Of a DNA stretch of 64,000 nucleotides, positions 15,870-24,824 are shown in pieces (the stretch's first letter is position 1; each line of letters begins with the position of its first letter). The translations under genes were made by a program, and so were the position numbers. This DNA comes from Bacteroidota bacterium (GTDB lineage: Bacteria; Bacteroidota; Bacteroidia; 2-12-FULL-35-15): the NCBI GenBank assembly GCA_016722565.1, contig JADKIU010000004.1, positions 62,001 to 126,000 of the forward strand. Direction: 5' to 3'. Below the pieces are notes generated by a model. That model worked only from the letters and a program-made list of their open reading frames with translations, searched no databases and was not told the DNA's origin.

Positions 15870-18137
15870 ATGGCTTTTGATATTGAGATGATTAAGGCAC
15901 TTTATGAAAAGATGCCCGCTAAAGTTGAAGCAGCGCGTAAATTAATTGGTCGCCCGCTTACCCTCACCGAAAAAATTCTTTATTCCCATTTGCATGTTGA
16001 TCAGAAATCGGAAAATTTCCAAAGAGGAAAATCCTATGTAGATTTTGCCCCTGACAGAGTTGCGATGCAAGATGCGACAGCTCAAATGGCCTTGCTGCAG
16101 TTTATGCAATCAGGGCGCCCGAAAGTAGCTGTTCCTTCTACTGTTCATTGTGATCACTTAATAACAGCAAAAGAAGGTGCTGCAACAGATTTAGCTTTTG
16201 CTACAAAAGAAAGTAAAGAAGTATTTGATTTCTTAGGTTCTGTTTCTAATAAATACGGTATCGGTTTCTGGAAACCAGGTGCCGGAATCATTCATCAAGT
16301 TGTTTTGGAAAATTATGCATTCCCAGGTGGAATGATGATTGGAACGGATTCACACACTGTGAATGCAGGTGGATTGGGAATGATTGCTATTGGTGTGGGT
16401 GGTGCAGATGCTTGTGACGTAATGGCTGGATTGGCTTGGGAATTAAAAATGCCAAAATTGATTGGTGTGAAATTAACAGGAAAATTAAACGGTTGGACGG
16501 CTCCCAAAGATGTGATTTTAAAAGTAGCTGGTATCTTAACCGTGAAAGGTGGAACTGATGCGGTTGTTGAATATTTTGGTGAAGGTGCTACATCAATGAG
16601 CTGTACCGGTAAAGGAACCATTTGTAACATGGGTGCGGAAATTGGTGCAACTACTTCTACATTCGGTTATGATGCTTCGATGGAACGTTACTTAAAAGCT
16701 ACCGGAAGAGCAGATGTTGCTGAGTTGGCAAATAAAGTAAAAGAACATTTAACTGCGGATGCGGATGTATACGCGAATCCTGAAAAATATTTTGATCAAG
16801 TGATCGAAATCGATTTAAGTACATTGGAGCCACATGTTAATGGTCCATTTACTCCCGATTTGGCAACTCCGATTTCTAAATTAAAAGAGGAAGCAATTAA
16901 AAATGGCTGGCCTTTGAAAATTTCTGTTGGCTTACTTGGATCTTGTACCAACTCTTCTTACGAAGATATTTCTCGTGCGGTGAGTTTAGCAAAACAAGTA
17001 TCTACAAAAAATTTAAAAGCGAAAGCTGAATACTTAATCAATCCGGGTTCTGAACAAATTCGTTACACCATTAAACGTGATGGGTTCTTGGATGTGTTTG
17101 ACCAAATCGGAGCAAAAGTGTTCACCAATGCTTGCGGTCCTTGTATCGGAATGTGGGATAGAATGGGTGCTGAGAAACAAGAAAAAAATACCATCATTCA
17201 CTCGTTCAACAGAAATTTTGCAAAACGTGCGGATGGAAATCCAAATACCTATGCATTTGTTGCATCTCCTGAAATCGTTACAGCAATGGCAATTGCAGGT
17301 GATTTAACTTTTAATCCCTTAACAGATTTTTTAACAAACGAAAAAGGGGAAAAAGTAAAATTGGATCCTCCTACCGGTGATGAATTGCCAACTAAAGGTT
17401 TCGCTGTTGAAGATGCAGGTTATCAAGCTCCTGCTGCCGATGGAAGTAAAGTTTCAGTTGTTGTTTCTCCAACATCTGATCGTTTACAATTGTTAGATCC
17501 ATTTGCTGCTTGGGAAGGTGTCGACTTGAAAGGATTGAAATTGTTGATCAAAGCAAAAGGAAAATGTACAACGGATCATATTTCGATGGCAGGACCATGG
17601 TTGAAGTTCCGTGGACATTTGGATAATATTTCTAACAACATGCTAATTGGTGCTGTAAATGCATTCAACGAAAAAACGGATAACGTTAAAAATCAATTAA
17701 CCGGTGCTTACGATTCTGTGCCGAAAGTACAACGTGCATACAAAGCGCAAAACATCGGATCTATCGTTGTAGGTGATGAAAATTACGGAGAAGGTTCTTC
17801 TCGTGAACATGCAGCGATGGAGCCTCGCCATTTAGGTGTTCGTGCGGTATTGGTGAAATCATTTGCGCGTATTCACGAAACAAACTTGAAAAAACAAGGA
17901 ATGTTAGGATTAACATTTGCTGACAAATCGGATTACGAAAAAATCAAAGAAGATGATTCAGTAGATATTATCGGATTAACTTCCTTTGCTCCAAATACGC
18001 CATTAACATTGGTGTTTAATCATGCTGATGGAAGCAAAGATGAAATTAAAGCAAACCATACTTACAATGAACAACAAATTGAGTGGTTCAAAGCGGGTGG
18101 AGCGTTAAATATCATTCGTGCAAATGTGAAAGCATAA
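15870..18137 (+). CDS. acn: Aconitate hydratase (mitochondrial-type)
   Basis: Interconverts citrate and isocitrate in the TCA cycle, using a [4Fe-4S] cluster. The 755-residue product has the three cluster ligands at Cys359 (GSCTNSS), Cys422 and Cys425 (NACGPCIGMW). The swivel domain carries the substrate Ser/Arg motif GSSREHAAMEPRHLG. The length and order match the mitochondrial/Bacteroidota-type aconitase rather than the ~890-residue AcnA. The ATG at 15870 (MAFDIEMIKALYEKMP) is the sensible start; an upstream ATG at 15789 lies inside the ankyrin gene. It is followed by a terminator. Confidence 0.95.
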   Translation: MAFDIEMIKALYEKMPAKVEAARKLIGRPLTLTEKILYSHLHVDQKSENFQRGKSYVDFAPDRVAMQDATAQMALLQFMQSGRPKVAVPSTVHCDHLITAKEGAATDLAFATKESKEVFDFLGSVSNKYGIGFWKPGAGIIHQVVLENYAFPGGMMIGTDSHTVNAGGLGMIAIGVGGADACDVMAGLAWELKMPKLIGVKLTGKLNGWTAPKDVILKVAGILTVKGGTDAVVEYFGEGATSMSCTGKGTICNMGAEIGATTSTFGYDASMERYLKATGRADVAELANKVKEHLTADADVYANPEKYFDQVIEIDLSTLEPHVNGPFTPDLATPISKLKEEAIKNGWPLKISVGLLGSCTNSSYEDISRAVSLAKQVSTKNLKAKAEYLINPGSEQIRYTIKRDGFLDVFDQIGAKVFTNACGPCIGMWDRMGAEKQEKNTIIHSFNRNFAKRADGNPNTYAFVASPEIVTAMAIAGDLTFNPLTDFLTNEKGEKVKLDPPTGDELPTKGFAVEDAGYQAPAADGSKVSVVVSPTSDRLQLLDPFAAWEGVDLKGLKLLIKAKGKCTTDHISMAGPWLKFRGHLDNISNNMLIGAVNAFNEKTDNVKNQLTGAYDSVPKVQRAYKAQNIGSIVVGDENYGEGSSREHAAMEPRHLGVRAVLVKSFARIHETNLKKQGMLGLTFADKSDYEKIKEDDSVDIIGLTSFAPNTPLTLVFNHADGSKDEIKANHTYNEQQIEWFKAGGALNIIRANVKA

Positions 18138-18172
18138 AAGAGAATCAAGATACATTAAACAAGATTCAATAC

Positions 18173-18206
18173 AAAAGTGCGTTGCAAAACTGTAGCGCAC
18201 TTTTGT
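18173..18206 (+). terminator. Intrinsic terminator of aconitase
   Basis: Perfect 9-bp arms AAAAGTGCG (18173-18181) and CGCACTTTT (18196-18204) with a 14-base loop, 35 bases past the stop. Confidence 0.8.
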
Positions 18207-18233
18207 TATAAATACGAATAACAAAAAACTAAC

Positions 18234-18254
18234 AACCAATAACCAATAACCAAT
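18234..18254 (+). repeat. AACCAAT x3 tandem microrepeat
   Basis: Three perfect head-to-tail copies of the 7-mer AACCAAT end six bases before the GTG start of the bestrophin gene. It lies in what would be the 5' untranslated region. Confidence 0.85.
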
Positions 18255-18260
18255 AACGAA

Positions 18261-19133
18261 GTGAAAGCTTATAACCCTAAAGACTGGTCGAAATTAATTT
18301 TTCATTTTCATAAGTCGGATTCCTTTCGAATGTTACTGCCTGCTATGATTGCCTTGGCGATTTATGCATCTGCCTTGTGTTATCTGGATGTAGAGCTTAA
18401 AATCATTAAACTTCGAAGCACGACTGTTTTGCATTCGCTGTTAGGTTTTGTACTTTCATTATTGTTGGTTTTTCGAACCAATACAGCTTACGACCGCTGG
18501 TGGGAAGGTCGCAAATTGTGGGGTGATTTGATGAATAATAGTAGAAATCTGATGTTGAAATTGAATGCATTTATTCCCGCAGAAAACAAAGAGTTAAAAA
18601 GCAATTTTCGAATTTTAATCAGCAATTATGCATTTGCGCTAAAAGAACATTTACGTGGTGGATTCAAATCAGAACAACTGGAAGAACATTCCAATTTAAC
18701 CCTGAAAGAATTAAGTGAATGTAATCACATTCCCAATAGAATTGCCCAGCAATTATATTATGAAATCGAAAAATTATACCAGCAGAAAATAATTAGTGAA
18801 GAAAAGTTGATTGTTTTAAACGAAGAACTGCGTTCTTTTACAAACATTGTCGGAGCCTGCGAACGTATAAAAACAACACCCATTCCGTTTTCCTATAGTA
18901 CATTTATTAAACGTGTAATTTTGATATACACGATTACTTTGCCACTGGGCTTGGTGGATGATTTTAAATGGGCAACCATACCGATGGTCTTGTTTGTATT
19001 TTATGCATTTGCCGGCTTGGAGCTGATTGCAGAAGAAATTGAAGATCCTTTCGGCCATGAAGATAATGACTTGCCAACGGATGAAATTGCAGCGAGAATT
19101 AAAAAGAATTTAAGCGAAATCGTGAAGTATTAA
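18261..19133 (+). CDS. Bestrophin-family (UPF0187) membrane channel protein
   Basis: A 290-residue inner-membrane protein of the bestrophin/YneE family, pentameric anion or cation channels. Residues 24-44 form a hydrophobic helix, followed by LLGFVLSLLLVFRTNTAYDRWWEGRKLWG. That is the family core, with the aromatic/Asn neck and the conserved RT-x-x-AY-x-RWWE-x-R motif. A second hydrophobic pair lies at about residues 215-255, followed by an acidic IAEEIEDPFGHEDND segment, also conserved. The start is GTG at 18261 (MKAYNPKDW); I see no better ATG. The last four bases overlap the end of the convergent DUF493 gene. Confidence 0.85.
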   Translation: MKAYNPKDWSKLIFHFHKSDSFRMLLPAMIALAIYASALCYLDVELKIIKLRSTTVLHSLLGFVLSLLLVFRTNTAYDRWWEGRKLWGDLMNNSRNLMLKLNAFIPAENKELKSNFRILISNYAFALKEHLRGGFKSEQLEEHSNLTLKELSECNHIPNRIAQQLYYEIEKLYQQKIISEEKLIVLNEELRSFTNIVGACERIKTTPIPFSYSTFIKRVILIYTITLPLGLVDDFKWATIPMVLFVFYAFAGLELIAEEIEDPFGHEDNDLPTDEIAARIKKNLSEIVKY

Positions 19134-19405
19134 AGTGCCATTAGGCCTTCAATTCCTTCCATTTCTTTATATTTTTCAATGATGGAATCGGCAGTGAGCA
19201 TCGCTTCCTTTACCGTAATACTAATGTATTTTCCGTTGGAGGATTCCTTTTGAGTTATAATGGCTTCATCCGAAAATTTCGACTCTACCAAAGCTATCTT
19301 GCGATTATCGGCAGGAATAATGAATTTAAACATGTAAATGGTGGGCCATTCTTTTTCCTTGCTTAATTGTTCTCTTAATTTTTCGAATTGTTCTTCCTTA
19401 TTCAT
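19130..19405 (-). CDS. DUF493 (YbeD-like) family protein
   Basis: A 91-residue cytosolic protein with a YbeD-like ACT-resembling alpha/beta pattern: strand YMFKFIIPA, a helix near KIALVESKF, strand KYISITVKEAML and an amphipathic helix before the final EGIEGLMAL strand. The family is widespread with no firmly established function; a regulatory role has been suggested from the fold. It is a single gene, divergent from the S4-domain gene, with a -7-like element immediately before the ATG. Confidence 0.72.
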   Translation of the reverse strand: MNKEEQFEKLREQLSKEKEWPTIYMFKFIIPADNRKIALVESKFSDEAIITQKESSNGKYISITVKEAMLTADSIIEKYKEMEGIEGLMAL

Positions 19406-19409
19406 AGTG

Positions 19410-19417
19410 CAAAGATA
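19410..19417 (-). promoter_or_regulatory. TAnnTTTG element directly before the DUF493 start codon
   Basis: Read on the minus strand, TATCTTTG (19417-19410) is an exact -7 element ending five bases before the ATG (19405). If used, the transcript would be nearly leaderless or start inside the codon. Confidence 0.4.
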
Positions 19418-19444
19418 AAGCTAATGTTATAACTTTACAGCAGA

Positions 19445-19651
19445 ATGGAAAAATTTCAACTAACCGAAGAATATATACAATTGAATCAATTGCTCAAAGC
19501 AATGGCTTGGTGCTCCAATGGTGCAGAGGCTAATGCGCTTATTGATAATGGATTAGTAAAAGTGAATGGAGAAGTTGAGTTGCGGAAACGAAATAAAATT
19601 AGAACCGGATTTGTAATTGAATTTAATAATCAGAAAGTAACAATTGAATAA
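19445..19651 (+). CDS. S4-domain RNA-binding protein (YbcJ-like)
   Basis: A 68-residue protein made of a single S4 domain: the helix LNQLLKAMAWCSNGAEANALID is followed by GLVKVNGEVELRKRNKIRTG, with the alpha-L loop and basic residues that contact RNA. The family includes E. coli YbcJ and is thought to bind structured RNA, perhaps ribosomal. The next gene begins three bases after the stop, so they are co-transcribed. Confidence 0.85.
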   Translation: MEKFQLTEEYIQLNQLLKAMAWCSNGAEANALIDNGLVKVNGEVELRKRNKIRTGFVIEFNNQKVTIE

Positions 19652-19654
19652 ACG

Positions 19655-20083
19655 ATGCGAAATTATTTATACATCATCTTGGTAGTTATCACCTTTAATA
19701 ATCTGTCCGCTCAAGAAGTTCCTCTTGAAACGCAGCTGGAACAGAGTGTTTTGAATGATTATGAACTTACTGATAAGCAATACAGTGCTTGGAAGTCGAT
19801 TAAAAATAACTGGATGGCTACTGAATATGAAGCCATTCAAGCAGAAAATAAAATTAAATTAAACTGCAAAAATTGCCAAACCTTTTATGTAGAAGTGGTA
19901 ATAAAAATTAATGCAAATGGTAAGTTGGAGTATTATAAATTGTTGAATGGCAAAAGATGCAGTGTAGGATTGACCAAAGAACTTGAATTAAGAGTAATGC
20001 GTAAGTTTTTTAAGTTTGAATATCCTTTTGAACTCCGAAATACTACGTTCAAAACACGCTTAGGCAACGCATTAAAATGTTAG
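19655..20083 (+). CDS. Hypothetical secreted protein
   Basis: A 142-residue protein with a signal peptide (MRNYLYIILVVITFNNLSAQ). The mature part contains two close Cys in LNCKNCQTFYVEVVIKINANGKLEYYKL and two more Cys (KRCSVG and the final KC), which could form disulfides in the periplasm. The strand-rich middle and the NGKLEYYKLLNG phrase recall TonB-C-like beta modules, but I cannot assign it. It is co-transcribed with the S4 gene and overlaps the end of the convergent SnoaL-like gene by four bases. Confidence 0.6.
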   Translation: MRNYLYIILVVITFNNLSAQEVPLETQLEQSVLNDYELTDKQYSAWKSIKNNWMATEYEAIQAENKIKLNCKNCQTFYVEVVIKINANGKLEYYKLLNGKRCSVGLTKELELRVMRKFFKFEYPFELRNTTFKTRLGNALKC

Positions 20084-20442
20084 CCGTGGTATACTTTTGA
20101 GAATATAATTCTTTCGTTTTCAATTTCGAGCAACTCAGCTACCATCATATCTTCTTCGTTGTCGACCTTTCGGATATACTCCATAAAGATGCGGTTCTCG
20201 TTGGCAGTTAATTGAGTGACTTCATAATTTAAAGATGGCAATCGCTCAAATGCATCTTTCCACCAAGTTCTTAGCGCCTCTTTCCCGGTTACCAAGCCAT
20301 TTGTTTCGGGTTGTCTAATTTTTAATTTAGGACTATAATGTCTGGCGTTTTCATGATAAAGCGCCAGTAAAGTTTCTAAATCATGAGTGTTAAAGGCGTT
20401 AAACCAATTTTTTGCAATCATTTCATTTTTCTGAGCACTCAT
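20080..20442 (-). CDS. SnoaL-like / NTF2-fold protein
   Basis: A 120-residue protein with the NTF2-like fold pattern: the N-terminal helix NWFNAFNTHDLETLLALYHENARHYSP, TGKEALRTWWKDAFERLP, and C-terminal strands ending EIENERIIFSKVYHG. SnoaL-like proteins are small dimeric cavities used as polyketide cyclases, isomerases or ligand binders. Nothing in the neighbourhood suggests a pathway, so the substrate is unknown. No signal peptide is seen, so it is probably cytosolic. Confidence 0.75.
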   Translation of the reverse strand: MSAQKNEMIAKNWFNAFNTHDLETLLALYHENARHYSPKLKIRQPETNGLVTGKEALRTWWKDAFERLPSLNYEVTQLTANENRIFMEYIRKVDNEEDMMVAELLEIENERIIFSKVYHG

Positions 20443-20583
20443 TCGACTATTTTTAGAGGTATAAAAATAGCATTTTTTGTAGATAATTCAATAGAAAAAT
20501 TGTTTTTAAACCCTTAATAAAATCAATAGATTTTGCTATTTTTACCACATAGTGGTTCCCTCGGAACGAATTAAGTAGCTCTA

Positions 20584-22656
20584 ATGACCCAACGCATTTT
20601 TTATTCTCTTTTTCTGTTTTTTTTATCACAGTCTTTTTTTGCTCAAATTGACCCGGCAAAAGTTACCATCGCGCGTGATACGTTTGGGATTCCTCATATT
20701 TTTGCGGATACAGATGCTGAAGTTGCATATGGTTTAGCCTGGGCACATTGTGAAGATGATTTTGAGCATATTCAATTGATGATTATAACCGCTCAAGCAA
20801 GAGTAGGGGAGTTAACCGGGAAGGATGGGGCTATTTCTGATTATTTCGTCCGTTTTATAAAAGCAAAAGAAATTGCCGAACAAAAGTATGAAACCGATTT
20901 GTCGGCCGAATACAAAAAAGTAATTCAATCCTATGCGGATGGAATCAATGCTTATGCTGCAAAACATCCCGAAGAGGTCAAACTCAAAAATATTTTCCCG
21001 ATTACTCCTCAGAACATCGTTACAGGTTATGTGGTGATATTAACGAGTATGGTTGGAACCCCACGTGCACTCGAATGTATTGTAAAAGGAACTCCTGATG
21101 ATTATATATTTAATGCCAGTGCCGGTTCCAATGGAATCGCCATGAACAAAAATATTACGAGTGATGGTTCAACCTTCTTGTTAATAAATCCACATGTGCC
21201 CTTGGAAGGCAGCGCTTCCTGGTATGAAGCACATTTGTGTAGCAATCAAAAATTAAATGTTTACGGAGCGTTAGTTCCAGGAATGATTTTTCCGGCAATG
21301 GGTTGTAACGAACATTTAGGCTGGGCGATTACCTTTAACTGGCCCGACTATGTTGACATTTATAAGATGGAAATAAATCCCCAAAATAAAAATCAATATA
21401 AGTTTGATGGCGAATGGCGAGATTTTGAGGTGCGAAAAATTCCATTAAAAGTAAAGGCGAAGTTTTTTAATCTCAAGGTCAAAAAAGAAGCTTTGTGGTC
21501 GGTTTATGGACCAGCCTATCGAACAGAAAAAGGCGTTTATGCCTTGCGATACAATTCAACTTCGAATGTGAAAGCTGCTGAACAATGGTATACAATGTGC
21601 AAAGCAAATCAATATGATGATTTTTACAAAGCAATGGAAATGCAAGGCATACCACTTTTTAATTTTGTAATGGCAGATGATCAATCGAATATTTTTTATT
21701 TGTTTAATGGATTAATACCAAAACGAAATCCTGATTTTGATTGGCAGAAAACATTGCCCGGGAATACCTCTAAAACCTTGTGGAATGAATATTATCCTCT
21801 TACGCAATTGCCTCAAAAACAAAACCCGAAATGCGGGTATGTGTATAATACCAACAATACTCCTTTTCATTGTACAGCTGCCTCAGAAAACCCCGATGAA
21901 GCAGTGTTTAGTAAGCAAGCTGGATTTAGCTGGAATAGAGTGAACAATCGTGAATTGCGATTTAATGAATTGATGAACGGCAAAACAAAAATTTCATTCG
22001 ATGATTTTAAAAAAATAAAATATGATTGTGCGTATCCAACAAAACAAGGCGGGATTTATAAAACGTTTAAACCGATTTATGATTTGAAAGAATCAGAGCA
22101 TCCTGATATTGCTGCTGCCATAGCAAAACTAAAAAAATGGGATTTCTCTGGGTATGCAGATAATCGTGAAGCTGCACTTGTCACACTCACCTTCGATTAT
22201 TTATTCAAGAAACAAAATGCTGCTTACAATGAGTTGGAAACAGGTATAGAATACTCCACCCCAACATTGGTAGAGGCCATTCGGCATGCTCAAAAAATAT
22301 TGATTAAACATTATAAGTCGATTGATGTACCTTTTGGTGAAGTGCAACGCTTGATGCGTGAGGATAAAAGTTATGCCGTTTATGGTTTGCCTGAATGTTT
22401 AAAATCCTTGGCGAGTGATGTCACCAAAGATGGGCATTTGCGAGCACAAAATGGTGATTCATTTGTCATGTTTGCGAAGTTTTCCAAAGAAGGAAATACC
22501 TATGAAACGGTTGTTCCATATGGTGAGTCAAGACGAAAGGGAAGTCCACATTTAACCGATCAGATGGAATTATACAGTCAACAAAAAACAAAACCAATCT
22601 TGTTGGATAAGGAGCAGGTGCTAAAAACGGCTACTCGCACCTATCATCCGCAATAA
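20584..22656 (+). CDS. Penicillin acylase family Ntn-hydrolase
   Basis: A 690-residue exported amidohydrolase of the penicillin G acylase / acylhomoserine lactone acylase superfamily. After a signal peptide (residues 1-20, ending FFAQ) the alpha subunit begins VTIARDTFGIPHIFADTDAEVAYGLAWAHCEDDF, the classic N-terminal block. The autocatalytic cleavage site is Gly181-Ser182-Asn183 (SAGSNG); Ser182 would become the N-terminal nucleophile of the beta subunit. The His-rich INPHVPL and GCNEHLGWAIT motifs follow as expected. Substrates in this family range from penicillins to N-acyl lactones and acyl-amino acids; none can be chosen here. It starts a tight run into hemE (18-base gap). Confidence 0.9.
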   Translation: MTQRIFYSLFLFFLSQSFFAQIDPAKVTIARDTFGIPHIFADTDAEVAYGLAWAHCEDDFEHIQLMIITAQARVGELTGKDGAISDYFVRFIKAKEIAEQKYETDLSAEYKKVIQSYADGINAYAAKHPEEVKLKNIFPITPQNIVTGYVVILTSMVGTPRALECIVKGTPDDYIFNASAGSNGIAMNKNITSDGSTFLLINPHVPLEGSASWYEAHLCSNQKLNVYGALVPGMIFPAMGCNEHLGWAITFNWPDYVDIYKMEINPQNKNQYKFDGEWRDFEVRKIPLKVKAKFFNLKVKKEALWSVYGPAYRTEKGVYALRYNSTSNVKAAEQWYTMCKANQYDDFYKAMEMQGIPLFNFVMADDQSNIFYLFNGLIPKRNPDFDWQKTLPGNTSKTLWNEYYPLTQLPQKQNPKCGYVYNTNNTPFHCTAASENPDEAVFSKQAGFSWNRVNNRELRFNELMNGKTKISFDDFKKIKYDCAYPTKQGGIYKTFKPIYDLKESEHPDIAAAIAKLKKWDFSGYADNREAALVTLTFDYLFKKQNAAYNELETGIEYSTPTLVEAIRHAQKILIKHYKSIDVPFGEVQRLMREDKSYAVYGLPECLKSLASDVTKDGHLRAQNGDSFVMFAKFSKEGNTYETVVPYGESRRKGSPHLTDQMELYSQQKTKPILLDKEQVLKTATRTYHPQ

Positions 22657-22674
22657 ATAGCGTAAATTTACAAT

Positions 22675-23698
22675 ATGGAAATTAAAAATGATTTGATATT
22701 AAGAGCTGCAAGAGGCGAAAAGGTAGAAAGAACACCTGTGTGGTTAATGCGTCAGGCTGGAAGAGTTTTGCCAGAATACAGAGAAGTGCGCGCCAAAATG
22801 GGTGGCTTTAAAGAATTGGTTGAAACACCAGAATTTGCATGCGAAGTGACAATTCAACCGGTGGATATATTAGGCGTGGATGCAGCAATCATCTTTTCGG
22901 ATATTCTTGTAATTCCTGAAGCAATGGGCTTGCCTTACCAAATGATTGAAGCAAAAGGGCCTTGGTTCGAAAAAACGATAAAATCGGCAGCAGATGTTGC
23001 ACAGGTGCGTATTGCTCAATGGAGATTTACAATATGTTTTGGATGCAATTTCGTTGACAAAGAAAGAACTTAATGGAAGAGTTCCCTTAATTGGATTTGC
23101 GGGAGCACCCTGGACCATCTTTGCATATATGATTGAAGGAAGTGGTAGCAAAACGTTTTCAAAAGCCAAGAAGTTCTTGTATACCCAACCTGAAGTTGCC
23201 CACCAATTGCTACAAAAAATTACGGACAGTACGATTAATTACTTAAAAGCTCAGGTTGTTGCCGGTGCAGATATGTTACAACTTTTTGACAGTTGGGCAG
23301 GCGTATTATCTCCAGAACAATACAATGAATTTGCTTTGAAATACATCGCACAAATTTGTGATGCAATCAAAGATGTACCATTTACAGTTTTTGCAAAAGA
23401 TGCACATTTTGCTCGTAAGCAGATGGGACAATTAAGCTGTGATACAATTGGATTGGATTGGACAATGAATATAGCCGAATCTCGTTTATTAATTGGTGAT
23501 AACAAAACGTTACAAGGGAACATGGATCCATGCATGCTGTATTCGGATTATGCAACAATTAAATCAGAAGCACAAAAAATGTTAAAAGCATTTGGTCCTC
23601 ATCGTCATATTGCCAATTTGGGTCATGGTTTGTATCCGGACTTAGAGAAAGATAAAGTAAAATGTTTTGTCGATACAATTAAAGAATTCAGATTCTAA
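22675..23698 (+). CDS. hemE: Uroporphyrinogen decarboxylase HemE, interrupted by a frame break
   Basis: Decarboxylates uroporphyrinogen III to coproporphyrinogen III in haem synthesis. The N-terminal part has the substrate-binding TPVWLMRQAGRVLPEYRE and FSDILVIPEAMG. The C-terminal part has VPLIGFAGAPWTIFAYMIEG, LFDSWAG and NLGHGLYPD. The frame changes at about 23017. Before it the sequence reads DVAQVRIA, and after it, one frame over, NGDLQYVLDAI, so there is either one extra base (C at 23017) or two missing. With the break repaired the length is about 341 residues, normal for HemE. All catalytic regions are present, so an assembly error is likelier than gene decay. It sits in a tight run with the acylase and OmpA genes. 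Confidence 0.9.
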
Positions 23699-23704
23699 AA
23701 AAGC

Positions 23705-24802
23705 ATGTCTCAACAAACAAAAAATAATATATCCGTTTGCATAAAAACATTTTTGTTTTTAGCGGTGTTGTTGTTTTCTGTTTCTGTTTTTTCTCAAGCA
23801 AAACAAGGCAAAAATCTCATTCCAAATCCTAGTTTCGAAGAACGCAAAAGCAAAGGAAGCGATATCAAAGCAGCTATCCCCTGGAAAGGTGTTGGTACAG
23901 TTGATTATCACATGAAACCTGATAAGCGCGATGTTTCGCAGTACAAAGGTGCTCGCACAGGAACAAGTTATGCCGGTTTGCGCTTTCAAGCGGATTATAA
24001 AGAGTACATGCATGTAAAATTGCTGGAGACGTTGGAGAAAGGAGAGGTTTATGAGTTTAAAATGTACATCCGAATTTTGGAAGCAGAAAATGTTACCGTG
24101 ACAGTGAAACAGCTCGGTGCATTTTTTTCACCGGAAGAATTCAGAATCGGGATGGAGTTTAAGGAAGAAGGATTGGTGGATACAACTTACAACAAAGGAA
24201 TTGCCGGCACACTCAATTGGATTTTAATTCAGGGCGACTATACAGCCACCGGAAATGAAAAATATATGATCATTGGGAACTTTCGGACAAAAATGAAGGA
24301 TGACTTTGTGAAAAAAAACAAGTGGAGTTTGTTTGCCTTTCAAGAAGCGTATTATTACATCGATGATTTATCGCTCCGTAAAAAAAATCCGGAAGACGAT
24401 TCTCCAAAATATGATACTGAAGGAGGAAGTGTGAATTGGTTGCCGCATGCTTTTCATGCCGGTAAAACATTTGAAATAAAGAATTTGTATTTCGAAAAAG
24501 GTACTTCTAAATTGATGAGTTCCTCTGATAAAGCATTGGATGAATTGGCGAAAGCATTGATTGAAAAGCCTTCTACAAGTATCCAAATTAATGGACATAT
24601 GGATAAGTTTGGAGATGATGCTGCTGAAAAACAATTATCGAAAGAACGTGCTAAAGCGGTATACGATTATTTAAAAGGAAAAGGAGTCACCAATCAAATG
24701 ATCTTTAAAGGGATGGGTTCATCACAACCTGTTGCCCCAAATGATTCTGAAGAGTATAAAGCCAAGAACAGAAGAGTGGAAGTCACCATATTAAAAGAGT
24801 AG
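23705..24802 (+). CDS. OmpA-family outer-membrane protein with N-terminal carbohydrate-binding-like domain
   Basis: A 365-residue exported protein. Following the signal peptide (ending SVFSQ), residues 35-220 start LIPNPSFEE and have the jelly-roll look of CBM-like domains found in Bacteroidota envelope proteins (DYHMKP..., YKFM.. strands, YYIDDLSL). The last ~115 residues are an OmpA/MotB peptidoglycan-binding domain: FEKGTSKLMSSSDKALDELAK, INGHMDKFGDDAAEKQLSKERAKAVYDYL and the end KNRRVEVTILKE. It probably links the outer membrane to peptidoglycan. It starts six bases after hemE. Confidence 0.85.
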   Translation: MSQQTKNNISVCIKTFLFLAVLLFSVSVFSQAKQGKNLIPNPSFEERKSKGSDIKAAIPWKGVGTVDYHMKPDKRDVSQYKGARTGTSYAGLRFQADYKEYMHVKLLETLEKGEVYEFKMYIRILEAENVTVTVKQLGAFFSPEEFRIGMEFKEEGLVDTTYNKGIAGTLNWILIQGDYTATGNEKYMIIGNFRTKMKDDFVKKNKWSLFAFQEAYYYIDDLSLRKKNPEDDSPKYDTEGGSVNWLPHAFHAGKTFEIKNLYFEKGTSKLMSSSDKALDELAKALIEKPSTSIQINGHMDKFGDDAAEKQLSKERAKAVYDYLKGKGVTNQMIFKGMGSSQPVAPNDSEEYKAKNRRVEVTILKE

Positions 24803-24824
24803 TATTCACATAATTCTAAACTGA

